Assembly: GCA_005406025.1 (NCBI GenBank)
Contig: BGZK01000186.1
Coordinates: forward strand, 434,001-498,000
DNA from: Eumeta japonica
Lineage: Eukaryota > Arthropoda > Insecta > Lepidoptera > Psychidae
DNA length: 64,000 nt
Direction: 5' to 3'
Below the pieces are notes generated by a model, which worked only from the letters and a program-made list of their open reading frames with translations, searched no databases and had not been told where the DNA came from. The translations under genes and the position numbers were made by a program. Below, piece by piece: positions 38,192 to 50,375 of the stretch (its first letter is position 1; every line of letters begins with the position of its first letter).

Positions 38192-39322
38192 TCCATACTA
38201 ATACTAAAAATGCAAAAGTGTGTCTGTCTGTCTGTTTGTTACTTCTTCACGTTTAAACCCCTGAATCTATTTAGATGCAATTCGGTATGTAAATAGTATG
38301 ACTACCGGGGAAGGACATAAGCTACTTTTTGTATGTTTGTCTGTCCGTTCGTTCGTATAGTTTTTCATAGCTCAACAGTAGTTAAATTAATTTTGATGAA
38401 CATGAATGTAATAATAGAGTACACCATTTTTTCTATATGTCATTGTGTGTTTGTCTGTATTTCTACTTATAACTCAACAATGACAACCGATTTTGATAAA
38501 ATTCGGAAAACTGATATAATTAGTAGGTACATAAAATATAGATTACTGTTTATTTCTTTATTTGTATTCACTACTTATAACTAAAAAAATGAATACTAAT
38601 TTATTTTACTTTATTTTGTCGGTCACGCTTATTGTTTGCTTTGTTTAGAGAAGGACCGCTGTTAGAGTAGGCGAAGAGGATTGAGAGGGAGACGGGAGAG
38701 TAAAATATGGTGTGAGAGGGTGAAGCAGAGTGAAAGCGAAAGTAAGAGACAGTGTCAAATCATATAATTAAAATCGGATTATAATTATATGATTAATAAC
38801 AATAGATTAATGATAAGAAATTGAAAGTAAATTAAAATGAACTATAGGGTTTTTAAAATGCGTCTTTTTCAGTAATACATCCTAATATACTTAATTAATT
38901 AATAATTAACCCAATTGTTATTACAAAAGCGATTATTTGTGTCGATGTTTGACTGTTTATAACTTAATCACGCATAAACGGCTGGACGGATTTAAATGAA
39001 ATTTAACAACCAAATAGAATATTTTCTGGATTATATGCATTTATATTTTATATCCCCTAATATAATTCTGTGCAATAATTTACAAGAAACCGGAATCAAT
39101 ATCGAAATCGGGATCGATATCGTAATCGAGAACGATAACACGATTGAAAAAAAAGAGACGCAGGATCGGAATAGAGAAAAGGACCGAATCGGTACTAACT
39201 GTTAAATCCGACCTTAAATCGAAGACGGGATCCGATGGGTATCGATGATAGCAACTTTACTTGATGTAAAAATGAGGAATTAATTGTATTTCCATGCGGA
39301 CGGAGCTGCGGGCGAAAGCTAG
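38192..39322 (+). mobile_element. Non-autonomous Helitron with both ends
   Basis: The element starts TCCATACTAATACT (38192) and ends in CTAG (39319-39322). It lies between a host A (38191) and a host T (39323), the Helitron insertion pattern. The 5' phrase continues with GTGTGTCTGTCTGTC, very common in lepidopteran genomes. Just before the 3' end is the GC-rich GCGGACGGAGCTGCGGGCG (from 39298). A degenerate hexamer array (ATCGRR words) lies at about 39088-39230. No Rep/helicase coding region is present, so it depends on another element. A 69-codon frame at 38996-39205 is an effect of the array. Confidence 0.7.
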
Positions 39323-42300
39323 TTCAAAATCTTTATTTCATAGGTTACATAATAACATCGACATACGTCATAACTTTTTGCGTATTTACACTTTACCGCT
39401 CGTTCGGAAGGCAGTTTTCCCTCAAGAAGAACGAGCAAGAAACTTAAGGGTAGCTCTTTTCTAATTTATTTTACATAGCCAAAACAAACACAAAACGATT
39501 AAGAAAGAAACAGCCCGGTAAGAAGTCGAGCCGCTTATGCCCATGGATATTTGTCTTCTAAATAATCGGAAATTGTGTATTGCCGTTTTTTACTGAGTGA
39601 TTTTTTAATAAGACTCTTAGATTTAAATAGGGGTAAATCTTGTATATCTCAGGGACCTTGTTGAACACGCGCACACAGAGTCCTCTTCATGAATTCGTGA
39701 CTGCACAGTCGACTAACATGTAAGCCCGTTTATTTAACGTACACTCTAGATGCTCCGCCCGCCCCTAGAGCGCCGCCCGCATCTTATTCGCAGACAATAG
39801 ATCAAACAACGCCGCGTACCTACCAGACAACTGTCGAACGTGTTTTTTCTACTTCTACTCGCCTAAAGTACGTGTAAAAGCCGAAATTCGTTACACAATC
39901 GAACACCTTTCCGGTAACTCCTAATGCTTCGGAGTTTGCCGAATGTTTACCGAAGCACGAAAGTGAGCGGTTTTTGCGAGATTTGCTCATTCAATATAAA
40001 ATATGCCTTAACGTTCATAACTTTAAAACCGAATCACAGTAACGCGGACCGACAAGATGTTGCTAGAGATATCTATCTGTGGGGTTTTCGAGATAATCTT
40101 TTGTTGGCGATTTGAAAAAATATCCCCGGCCATTTACTTCCAAGAACTGAGGTTAGCGTTTGCACATTCGAATGTGATTTGTATGACAACTCTGTCGGCC
40201 TGGCATTATATGAGCTAGAAATGTACCAAATTAATATTTTCAGCCTAAAGAAAAGGGAATATAAATACCGTGACAATTATCTTAGTGGCTGGCGCTCTAC
40301 CGCTTTATGTGCTGTTTTCTGCGACTCGCAATAGTGTTGGATTCATTGGCGATCAGCGGCGTTCCCTATCGCCTAAATACAAAAGCCGGTAACACACCGA
40401 CTTCCTCGGGTTGCTGACGGCTGCGGGCGGCGGTATTCATCTACTCTTAGCCGGATGGAATGCTAGTCTATCCCTTGAAACTTCTATAAAAAACGGCCTC
40501 AATAATTAATGAATTAAGTAACAGAAGGCGTGACCTAGTTTCAGCCTGCTACTAGGTATAACGACAATTTTTGCACAGTGTATTATTTAACAAGAGAAAG
40601 ATTTATACCTTTACTTTTTATACGCTTTATGCCTACTCAAAGTAAACTAAAGTAGTCGAAAACAGAACATATTTAGCTGTTGAATAATTAGATATATAAA
40701 TAAATATTCTCTTGTCAATCCAATCTGCAAAAAAACACCTAAAATGAAAATCGAATCGAATAACATGTAAAAAATATTTATAATTTTCTTTTTCGCAAAA
40801 AGTCGTGTATTCGTTATTTTTACATCGAGTAAAAGTTACCGTGTATTGCTCTTTAAAACTACTGATTATTTTTTTCAGGAAAAATATTTTTTTCTTTACC
40901 AACAAATTTAAGTTCTTTTTACGTAACCTTTTAGCTGAACTGAACCAATTATGTGTCTTTTAGTCTGGCCATAGTTTTTACCGAGGCGTAAGTGTTAAGG
41001 GATTGGCTTTTTATGAGACCCTAATAACTTTTTATCAGTAAAAGCGTTATGAGCCTGTGAACCTTGGTAACCAATTTTACATAAAATATTTTTGGTGCTA
41101 TGGAGATCGACATAGATGGTTGGATTATTGCATTATAATTTTTAGTGACCGAATCATTTTTTAACTGTTTTGTTCAAGATTATATGCACTTAAATCACCA
41201 TCTTAATGTATATTCAAGGCATTTCGAAATGTTCTTACAAAAAAGTCTAACATGTCGGCCTATGTATCCAGTACTCTTATTACAATACAGTGTGTATTTT
41301 TCTTTTCCATTTGAATGCATAATGCTTCTAATACATAACAAAAATTGTTTTCGAATTATAAACATTCACTTTATATTATTCTCTAATAAACTTACGGTCA
41401 CTAATAACTTTTTGCGATCGAAAAGAAAGCAAAACCTGCAGTATCACTATTCTAGAAACACGAGAACTTAATAAAACTATGAGGTAGACGTCTATCCCCA
41501 AAAAAATCTTTCAACGCATGCGACATCCCCAAACCGATACCTTCAAAAAGTTTCGACAATGCAAGGGAACGATAGCTATCATGCCCCCAATTTGGGCTTC
41601 AGGTAACATCCAAAAAACCAAACGTGACAAAATGCCTGTAAACACGTACCTCCTTTCCCCGACCGCTCGGGAAAAAAATTTGCCGGAGCCAGGGTGACCA
41701 TATTACCAGACATATTGTTATCATATTAGAAATCTGTTACGGAACAATATCTTATAGAACTCAAAGCCGTCTGATTTTCTCAACATACTTTATAAATTTG
41801 TATTTGTACTATATGCATTTATTTGCAAATGTCGCCAATCTAGTGATCATAATAGAATCGTTAAACTTTACAATATGTGAAACAATCTAGAGTCATTATT
41901 GATAAATGGTATTTTATGTCGACTGTACGTCTATTCGTGTAAAACAAAATTTTATAAAACCTATTTTTAGTCGTACTCATAACTCTGTTAAATATAATCG
42001 CAATACCCGTAAAGCATTGAGTTCAAAAGTGCATATCCGTATTGCCAGTCCTTTTAAAAGCCTCAACTACAATCACGTAAGGGAGTAGACGAGCCGGTCA
42101 CCCTAGCTGTCAATAAAAAAAGGCGTTGCGATTTGCGATTCCGATTTTGAAAGGAGTTCCGTCCGTGACTCGTTCAATACAAGAATTTTTCAAATACAGA
42201 ATCAATACGTTGTAACTATAGGCGCAGGGAAATCAACTAAACGGTTTTTGATAACCGAAACACGCGCAGTGTTGCCGTGTAATTGCTACTGACAGGTTCA

Positions 42301-43610
42301 ATCGAGAATAACGATTATGTTTAAGCATTAATATCGATTCAGGCGTACGCCTTTTAAGACTCCCCGCTATTACATCGGTTGTACGATTGTATTTTGAATT
42401 TAGAATGCTCGTTCCCTTTTCAACCGACCAATTATATTCAATGACGTATTAAAATTAGATTCTATAGTTATTTATGCGTGTTAGAATTTTTCGGAAAAAC
42501 ATGTTCTTCATTTATAAATAAAAGAAATGTATTTGTATATTAGTAAATATCACACACTTGCAGTGCTCTTGAATCTATATCGATGCAAAACTTGATTCAT
42601 AACGTATGTATTGCGTGCTTACTTCTGGCTGTGGTTATCGACACGTCATAGACAAATATCGATAAATCACAAACTTTGATACTGTATCAAAGTGCCCTCA
42701 CGAAGACAAATTCGTTTGAAGACGACAGAATTTAAACGCTTACCTGTAGTTGATAAGTTGCAGACATACAATCGATAACACTGTAATACGTAATAATATC
42801 TCGCTGCTAGCATAAATGTATGTCGCTCGGCTAAAGAGTGAACTTTAGTAGTGTACCGGAGCGAAGGCTTTAGAAGAGGGCTTTGTGGAAGGGCAAACTG
42901 TTGTTGGAAAAAACACCGATGATGATGAGAAATATTATAAACGAAAATATCAATAATTGTTAATATTGTTGAACAGCAATAAAGGTTTACTTTATTTTCT
43001 CTTATTTTCATTTCATTGTACCGGAGTGGACATTGCGGACAAAATGGTCATCTACAATTCATTATTCACAGGCGACGAGTCGCTCAGTTAGCGTCGATAT
43101 GCCTAAACGTACTAGGCGATCGTTAGCCAGGCGCGAAATTAAAGTTTACGTACAGACGTATTACTCGTATCAATGTTCGTTCTATGACTATGTTAATTAC
43201 GTCTGTGTGTGCTCGGAAAACTGTGGAGGCTGTTTTTGCGGTGGCGACAGGACGATGATGTTGTGTTGCGTATGTATTTACAATGAACGGGAATTGTATT
43301 ATGCCTATTTAAAATTGCTGTCTGTAAATCATAAACGAATATTATCATTCGATATGTAAAAAGTATACACCGTGGATACAGTTTTAATAAAGAGAAGTCC
43401 ATTTCGAAGGATACCTATAAGTTATTGTGTTTCGTATGCTCTATAAAGGATGTCGATAATAAATGTGTAATTTAAAACACAGTAAGATTTTAACATTTAA
43501 ATGATCCTATACTCGTACATACATACCTGTTTGCGACTGATATAGGAAATCTGTTTTCGTGGTATTAGAAACATAACCGAACGTGTTTTTATATAATTTT
43601 AACGTTAGAC
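39323..43610. other. Proximal upstream region of otd
   Basis: No transposase fragment is seen here. CpG-richer stretches at about 39715-39850, 40260-40480 and 42110-42400 interrupt AT-rich DNA and are the most plausible places for regulatory elements or an untranslated first exon. A small hairpin with arms ACTTTGATA/TATCAAAGT lies near 42676-42696. A Cys-rich 86-codon plus-strand frame starts with the ATG at 43099, and a TCAGT initiator-like word is at 43084-43088. Neither is enough to call a gene or promoter. Confidence 0.4.
41690..42104. mobile_element. Possible MITE with short terminal inverted repeats
   Basis: AGGGTGACC at 41691-41699 and its exact complement GGTCACCCT at 42096-42104 could be 9-bp termini. 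A clear target duplication is not visible and the interior lacks symmetry, so this may be coincidence. Confidence 0.3.
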
Positions 43611-43626
43611 ACGTTTCTATTTTTAG
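43611..43626 (+). other. Predicted 3' splice site before the first coding exon of otd
   Basis: The T-rich tract CACGTTTCTATTTTTAG ends at 43626, followed by AGACAC. It is a good acceptor consensus 127 bases before the start codon. If used, it defines a 5'-UTR intron. Transcription could instead begin within this stretch, since no transcript evidence is available here. Confidence 0.45.
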
Positions 43627-43633
43627 AGACACA

Positions 43634-43750
43634 ATGCCGACACGAGGCACGAGGACTCTCAAATGATGCACAAACAGTCGGGCCAGTGCAGGATGCCAAT
43701 CAGAACGCGCAAGAAGTTGCGGTGATGGCATGATAGCGGACTACAGCTAG
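43634..43750 (+). promoter_or_regulatory. Ladder of four upstream ORFs in the otd 5' leader
   Basis: Four short frames tile the leader: 43634-43666 (10 codons), 43663-43725 (20 codons), 43725-43733 (2 codons) and 43730-43750 (6 codons). Each stop overlaps the next start (ATGA, TGATG, ATGA). The last stop, TAG, is two bases before the otd ATG at 43753. Such an arrangement would restrict initiation at the main start or make it depend on reinitiation. This is inference, and it requires that the leader be transcribed as drawn. Confidence 0.6.
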
Positions 43751-43752
43751 TT

Positions 43753-44005
43753 ATGGCTCTGCTAACGAACTCGGCCGCGGCCGCGGGCCCCACGGCCGCG
43801 GCGCCCGGCGCCCCTCAGGCGCACCACTCCACGACGCCCCTGCACCACTACTTCCACTACTTGAAGCAGCCGAGCCCGCTGGCCCAGAACCCGTACGCGC
43901 ACCACTCGGGGGCGCACCACATGGGCATGGGGCCCGGCGCCTTGGGCGGGCTGGGCCCGTTCGGACTGACGCACCATGGGCTGGAGGCGGTCGGTTTTCC
44001 TCAAG
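43753..44005 (+). CDS. otd: Orthodenticle/Otx homeobox protein, first coding exon
   Basis: The exon encodes the first 84 residues plus one base of codon 85. Otd/Otx proteins are nuclear paired-class (K50) homeodomain transcription factors for head, brain and eye patterning. Diagnostic features are HYLKQP at residues 35-40, related to the N-terminal YLKQP motif of Otx proteins, and LGPFGLTHHGLEAVGFPQ at about 67-84. The latter closely matches insect Otd immediately before its homeodomain. An Ala/Pro/Gly-rich start and His-rich stretches lie between. The start has G at -3 and G at +4, and only 2 nt separate it from the last upstream ORF. The exon ends CAAG with donor GTCAGT, splitting a Gly codon, so the next exon should begin by completing Gly and reading MWGV or similar. 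The exon is very GC-rich within AT-rich DNA. The homeodomain itself is not in the window. Confidence 0.9.
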
Positions 44006-44011
44006 GTCAGT
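44006..44011 (+). other. 5' splice site of otd intron 1
   Basis: GTCAGT directly follows CAAG and matches the donor consensus. Reading on adds unrelated residues and soon a stop (44056-44058), supporting splicing here. The position corresponds to a known exon border in Otd/Otx genes just before the homeodomain. Confidence 0.85.
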
Positions 44012-45055
44012 GGGATTGTACGTCTATTCTCTTTATATGTTATAAAATAATTAATTAGTAATTATGTAGTTTCAAAGTGATTGATCTACGATATATAAAC
44101 TATTTCACTTAAATAAAATTAGTCATAGAGACAGAAATTATCATAATTAAATAGCAAAAGACAACTCGAAACAATTCGTTAGTTGTCTGTTCGCTTTGCT
44201 CAAAATTTTATAAATCATTACAATTTTATAATTATCTACCTATCCAACCTTAAAACTTCAAATATCAAGACATATATAGAATCTATTTTGTAATCCTATA
44301 TTTGGTTTAAAACCACCTTCATTACATTTTTGTTATGGAACGGTACATAAATAATAATCTTAACGCAGGATCATTAATGATTTTATTGAAGGGTATATTA
44401 AATTAAAAACGACCAAATCATAGATTAAAATAACCTGCTTACCGTCAAACAAAAAGAAACATGTTTCGTTTATGGTTTCATAATAAAAATGATTTGGTTG
44501 ACCAGTCAAATAAAATACTATTGGAAATTCTATTTATGATACTAGCTTAAATTATGTTTTAACTACAACAAACACGGAATGCACATTTTAACTTTTACAA
44601 CGACTAACGATACTAGAACGCAGTGTTTTGACACTACCATCGTAATTTATCTCTGGTTAAGTACTCGCGCGGACCTTTTAAGTAACTCAGGGTACAGCGC
44701 GGCGTGTATTTTCAAGCTTCCCGCTTCGGGGTGGCGTAAAGTGACAGCAAATTTGGGCGGGAGGAAAAAGTACCGCGGAGGCGAAATTTAGACCCGTAAA
44801 ACGGAAACATATTCTGAAAATTGGAACAAAAGTGTAATTTCTTTTGTGACAAAAAGCGCTATAGTTGTTGTTATATACACAGCAGAACTAGATTTTTTTT
44901 TATACCAGTCATTGTGTAGCGCCTATTATTCAAACGAAGGAATCTTAATTACGTATGTTTATTTACTTATATGTATGTGTCGCGTCGGGGTATTCTTTAA
45001 TGAGATCATACTGAGGCATAAATATGTTCCTGAAATCTGAAAGGCAGGCAGAATC

Positions 45056-45210
45056 TTAAGAGATTCTTCGCGACGGCTCACTATAGCCCGGTGATTGCTA
45101 CCACCACTGTCGCTACGGTGGCAACGTCCGGGATGGACGACTTAACGTGCTATCCAAACCACGAAGCGACCGGTTTAATGTGATTATGTTAAAAACCCAT
45201 TGGTCAATAC
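45056..45210 (+). repeat. Dispersed repeat, copy 1 of 3
   Basis: A stretch with ACCACTGTCGCTACGGTGG, then CAACGTCCGGGATGGACGAC, then TTAACGTGCTATCC is similar to 56150-56285 and 59740-59885, all plus strand. The family resembles a common lepidopteran interspersed sequence that I cannot assign to a class. Confidence 0.55.
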
Positions 45211-48200
45211 GTCCGCGCTACATGCTCTAATTTTAAATCCGAAACCTTCTATTCGAAACAACGTAGTTGACCACTCTTCCACCGCCGCTTCATATATATT
45301 TATGATCTCAGAAATAATCCCACGAACTGATCTCTAATTTTTTTTACAAAATTTCATGGGGGCCACGTAGTTTTCTAAATAGATACCTAACACCAATATT
45401 TAATATCCAAATCTGTACGGCTTCAGTTAGGAAATATACATTTCTTATTCTTTCAAATTCATATAATAAGCTGCGATCCACGCATAAACCGTTTATTTTT
45501 TTTTAATCAAATAATTATCATACTAAGAACTTTCTCAATTGATGTCTCCGATTTTTTTTTATTTCTTGTCAATATTGTGGCACACCTGAATTTTAATTTC
45601 TTTTTTTTAGTTAGAGGATCTCTAACACCCAGGTATTATATTTTTTATCTCGGGTGTACCCGTCAGCGTACACACAAGACGTTACCCGTTCGCGATGACG
45701 AGTCTAATCTCTATTTCGATACTGACACCGATGAATATCATTCGGAATCGTGAGAGTTATCACATTTACGTAGACGTATTATGACAGTTGTTCTTTCGTT
45801 CGGATTTCCGATCGCCGATCATCCTGTGTAATGAAGGAGATACATGGAGAAGTTTTGTGCTGGCCCCTCCTCTTCTTGTTTTTCCAAAATGGTGGTATAA
45901 GTTCACTTGATTTTCAACAAGAGTATACGACGTCTGACATTAAATAAAAATTGTTTATGTTTCATTTTGTTATGCTTATGGTCATATCATAACACACTAT
46001 AATAAGTATATAATGTACAGCGCGTGCTTGCAGTTCGCAGAACACGTTGGGCCGGTGTAGAAACTGTACGCCCTAATCCCTTTTTTTTTTATAGGAGGAC
46101 ACACATATTCTATTGAGAGAAATTGTATCGCTCTTTATACATCTACGAGTAAAAACTGGCAATACTGTTTCGATTTCTTAATATACACGCCAAAGAACAG
46201 TCACTTTTTAAAATATTCCTATAACGTGAGCGTTAACGCATTGTAGTACATTTGAAATTTTGTTATATGTCTAATGTTTAATTCTTCTAATTTTCTTTTA
46301 TATAAAGAAATTACAATTAGTAGAGAAAACAGTAATAAACAACAATAGTCTTACCCGTGACATTTAAAGATCACTTTATTTGTTTACGACTGACAATTAA
46401 CTTCTTATGTTATAAAATTAAATAAAAAATTACAATTAGATTGAATGACAACTTACTTTGTATACTATTAAACCTCTTTTTTAATACTCGACGTGCCAGG
46501 TGAATCATTGAAATCCTGTTTATACACGTGCTGTTCATAATATTCGCTAAGGGTATATCGTACACAAACTTCTAATTTTAGGTAAATAGATAAGTGCTGT
46601 ACTATTTTATGCCTAATTATTATTACACATAAATTGCCCTCCTCACAGAAATTAAAATTCAGCCTAAATAACACAAGAAATTATAACCATAAATATACCC
46701 AGATTTTAGATTCTAAAGCTATAGAATAGTGCTATAACAGCTTTCGTGATATCTTGTAGCTACATATACTATGTTATCGCATTATTAGCTTAACGCTACA
46801 TATAAACGGCATGAAAGCTGCGAGAGACATATGCCACTTATATAGCTTCAGTAGTATACTTTGCGAATACATGTAACAGCTATCTTTACAAGAGTTGAAT
46901 AGGTTAGATAGGCTCTACAAAAGATAAATTAATGGATTGGTATTAGTTGCTAGATGTATACTAATAAATACAGATGATTACTTAAACATAAAACATGTCG
47001 CTAAATCATTCGCCTTGATAGACGACACGTATTTTACTACAAAGTACAGTACTACTACTACAGTAAGCATCCATCTCGTGTTATGTGAATCCTGATGGGC
47101 GAATCGACCGAACAGTCTTTAGCCTAAACCAAAAATTAAATGACAGCCCCGTGCCTTTGACAGCCGTTGTCAGTCCAGGTCGCTTAGCACTGCGTTAGTG
47201 ACGACGTCATCGCCAGCCCCCGACCGCGACGTGCTAACATGAAGGTCTCGACGTCGAAACCCTCCGTCTGCAGCACAAACACTGTGAAAGCGTATATGCG
47301 TCTCAGCAACGGTGTGATTATAAACTATATACACAATATGCGCAAAAAAAACTTTACAACTATTTGCTTTGATATATTTTGATAAGTTTCTTTCACACTC
47401 TCGTTTATTGTATACCACTTAAAATATATTTATAGGCAGGCAACATCGTGGACACGTTTTATCACATTTTTATGCAAAACCTCCATAATATATGAATGCT
47501 TTTCAATATAAAATATACACACTCGTGTATATTTCATGGATTAAGTATTCTTCGCATTCGTCATAAATACAATCCACACGCCATATATTAACATAAATAG
47601 GAAAATTGAATAATGTTTTGTTCGTTGTATTGAATTAATTCTTTTCTTAAGTGAACTAATGCTTGATATGGAATGTAATACAACAATTTTTTGCATCGCG
47701 ATACACACTCAAACATACTTTAAACACGCATTCGTTTTACCTGTTGTCCGAATCGAAGCTACTTTGGCGTTTTATTACGAGCCGATTAGCGTAGCCGTTA
47801 TGGAGCGTGTAGGGCCGGCATGTTGCCCTTAAATGGGTATTTTGCCACTCGAACGGTCCAGTGTGAGTCGACCTTGTGCTAAGTATTAAAATGCAGTCCC
47901 ATAGCAGCTCGCTATTTCGATTGAAATATAATGAAAAAAAAACGGGCATACACAACACACTACTGGTAACTGACTTGGTAATTGTGGGGCGACGCTATTT
48001 CTAATTACGAGCATTATTTTTTAATTTCCAAATAAATTTGTACCATTTTTGGTTTTGCTTATAAGATTACAGTTAATTTTATAAAATCAGATAAGATCTT
48101 CTTGCAAGTGTGTCATCGAATTACAATCGGCAATGTATTTAAGGTAATATAAAAATCATGATCGCCCTTCAAATAAATTTACAGTTGACGCTTATACGCA

Positions 48201-50302
48201 ATATGGCGCACTCTATTAAAATATTTAGTTGAGTGAAAATGTAGCTTAAGTAAAATATAAAAAGTATGTTTATAACTGTTTTTTTGGTTTTATGGTTTGA
48301 TTACATACACTTTTTACATCAAGACTTAATAAATTACAATAATTAAGAACATCTAGAACATTTATAATTCTGAATTATCATAACCACGGCCACAATCAAT
48401 CCCACTCGACGAAAATGTGACAGCATAAAAAAATATGAAACGAAAAAGAAAATCACGGACAATTTAAAGCGTTCGTCAGCGGCGCGCCGCCGCGCCGGTT
48501 CAACCAACAATGGCCGCCTGCATAATTTAGGTAACGCAACAAGACGTCGTGAAATAATCAAAACAGGCCCCTTGCTCACCCCCTACCTCCTGGAGGGAAA
48601 CTCCCCGTACCCCTCGTAAGAGGCTTAACTTCCCCCCGTTCTGGCCTCTCTTCTCTCCCGAAAACTTGTTTGCTTGTTAGAGGTTTAATTAGTAGGTTGA
48701 ATTTCGTAATGTCTCCGAGATCACGATTGTGGTTTTTTCTGCTTTTTCTGTTTTTTATATTGCAGAAAGTCATTACAGAAAAATAAAGCCCTATTGTTTT
48801 TATTTTCTTTTGCAAATATAATGAAAAATGTCACCGTTAGTAAAGGTATATGGAAGTTAAAAAAAAAATACATTTTTTTTTAATATACACACAAAATATA
48901 CTGTGATTTCTAGTAACTAATTTCATTTGAGTATTAGTACCCCATACTAAGGCATAACAGAAAGTAAATGAAACGTCAAGGACATGCCCAGGATCCGTTT
49001 TCGGGCAGCCTGTATGAATTCGAATGAAGGGAGAGAAGAAAACATAATACTTTATTTTGTTATGTGGGAGCGAATGTACCTCTTAAATGTATAGCGAACG
49101 TCATAATTGTTTTGTTCAAAGTTAGGTAATAATCCTTTATGCTGTATACTATTTACTAGTGCAATGTATTAGCAAAAGTATGATATGAACGTTCAAAAGT
49201 GGACAATAAGCTGCGAAGATGAATTTCTCAACATCTCGTACATTCGCGGTGATCTACTCCGGCTAAATGTTTTCTAAATTTTGTTCATTAAACTACGGAT
49301 ATTTTCAACATAAAAATTATTGTACGCCTAGATACCTTATAACGTATTAATAGTGTACAAAATCTTTTTTGTATAAAAAAAAAAAACATACATTATTTTC
49401 CAATACAGACTGCGAAGAATGTCCATAAAATTTATTTAAAACCATGTCGCATCGTTTGGTAAACCAGTTCAAAATAAACAATGTGAAGACCAAAAAAATA
49501 GAAAACCAATATTAAAAGATAAATTTTTGATTTTTAATTTGTCAAACTCTAAATATAACCAAGGGAAGCTCGCTCCTATATATACCGTGCATCCAAATCT
49601 TGTACCTGACGCCGCTCATAAAAAATATGCGAACTCAAAAAATAATGATAAAGCCGCCGGCATAAAAGTAACCCTTTTCAAGATTAAGGCTTCGGTTGCT
49701 CGAAGGACGTCTCCTTTACTGAATTTATGTTTTTTAGACTTGGCACCTTTTGATTTGGGACCTCGTTTTCCACTAAAAATGGTTTAGCTTAGGAAAAAAT
49801 ATCGATAATGGTTTTTCCATGAAACGAGATGGCTGGGGAACATAAGAGAAAAAAAACGGACTGTTGAATACTACTTTTTTTTGTAATATCCATAGATTTT
49901 CCTGTCTTGGCTAAATTCAGTGCAAGAAAGCACAATGTATAAAATTTTATGTATATGTACTTATTTGTGTTCCAATTAATGTCTTGTTATCCTATTAGTT
50001 TGGTTTTTCCTTTTGAACAACAAAATTATATTAATCTTCATTTCGGCCGTAATAGACAGCAATCGTTACATAAAAGTTAATTTAAGAGAGATACATATAA
50101 CATATTAATATATAATAACAACGTAAATAAAAAATACAGCTAAATGAATTAATAAGTTCGATCGTTTCACTTTTATATTCAGTCAAATTATTATGATTTA
50201 GTTGATGAATAAATTTAATCCGATGAATACAAAATCAATACCTAAGCATTCCCCCTACTGATAACAAATTTATAAATATAAATTACGAAACGAATCACAG
50301 AT

Positions 50303-50375
50303 ATGATGGCCAAGTAGTCAGCTCATTGCCTTGGAATGAGAAGGTTTTGACTCAAGTACAATTAATCCACATTGA
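50303..50375 (+). mobile_element. tRNA-like SINE head or tRNA pseudogene
   Basis: GATGGCCAAGTAGTCAGC resembles a tRNA box A (TGGCCNAGTGG). A weak box B-like GGTTTTGACTC lies about 30 bp further on (50344-50354), with a short stem between. The cloverleaf is incomplete, so it is not an active tRNA gene. The downstream body to about 50520 could belong to the same SINE. Confidence 0.4.

Noticed and set aside
38996..39205. 69-codon frame with alternating Ile/Glu/Asp/Arg
   Set aside because: Also a product of the hexamer array inside the Helitron.
43084..43120. Core promoter with TCAGT initiator before otd
   Set aside because: No matching TATA box or DPE at the right distance; TCAGT alone is too common to call.
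43762..44004. 80-codon minus-strand frame opposite the otd exon
   Set aside because: Arg/Val-rich antisense frame caused by the GC-rich exon; the plus-strand frame has the family motifs and splice signal.
49527..49787. 86-codon plus-strand frame in the intron
   Set aside because: No recognisable motif and it begins with a non-ATG start; taken as chance.
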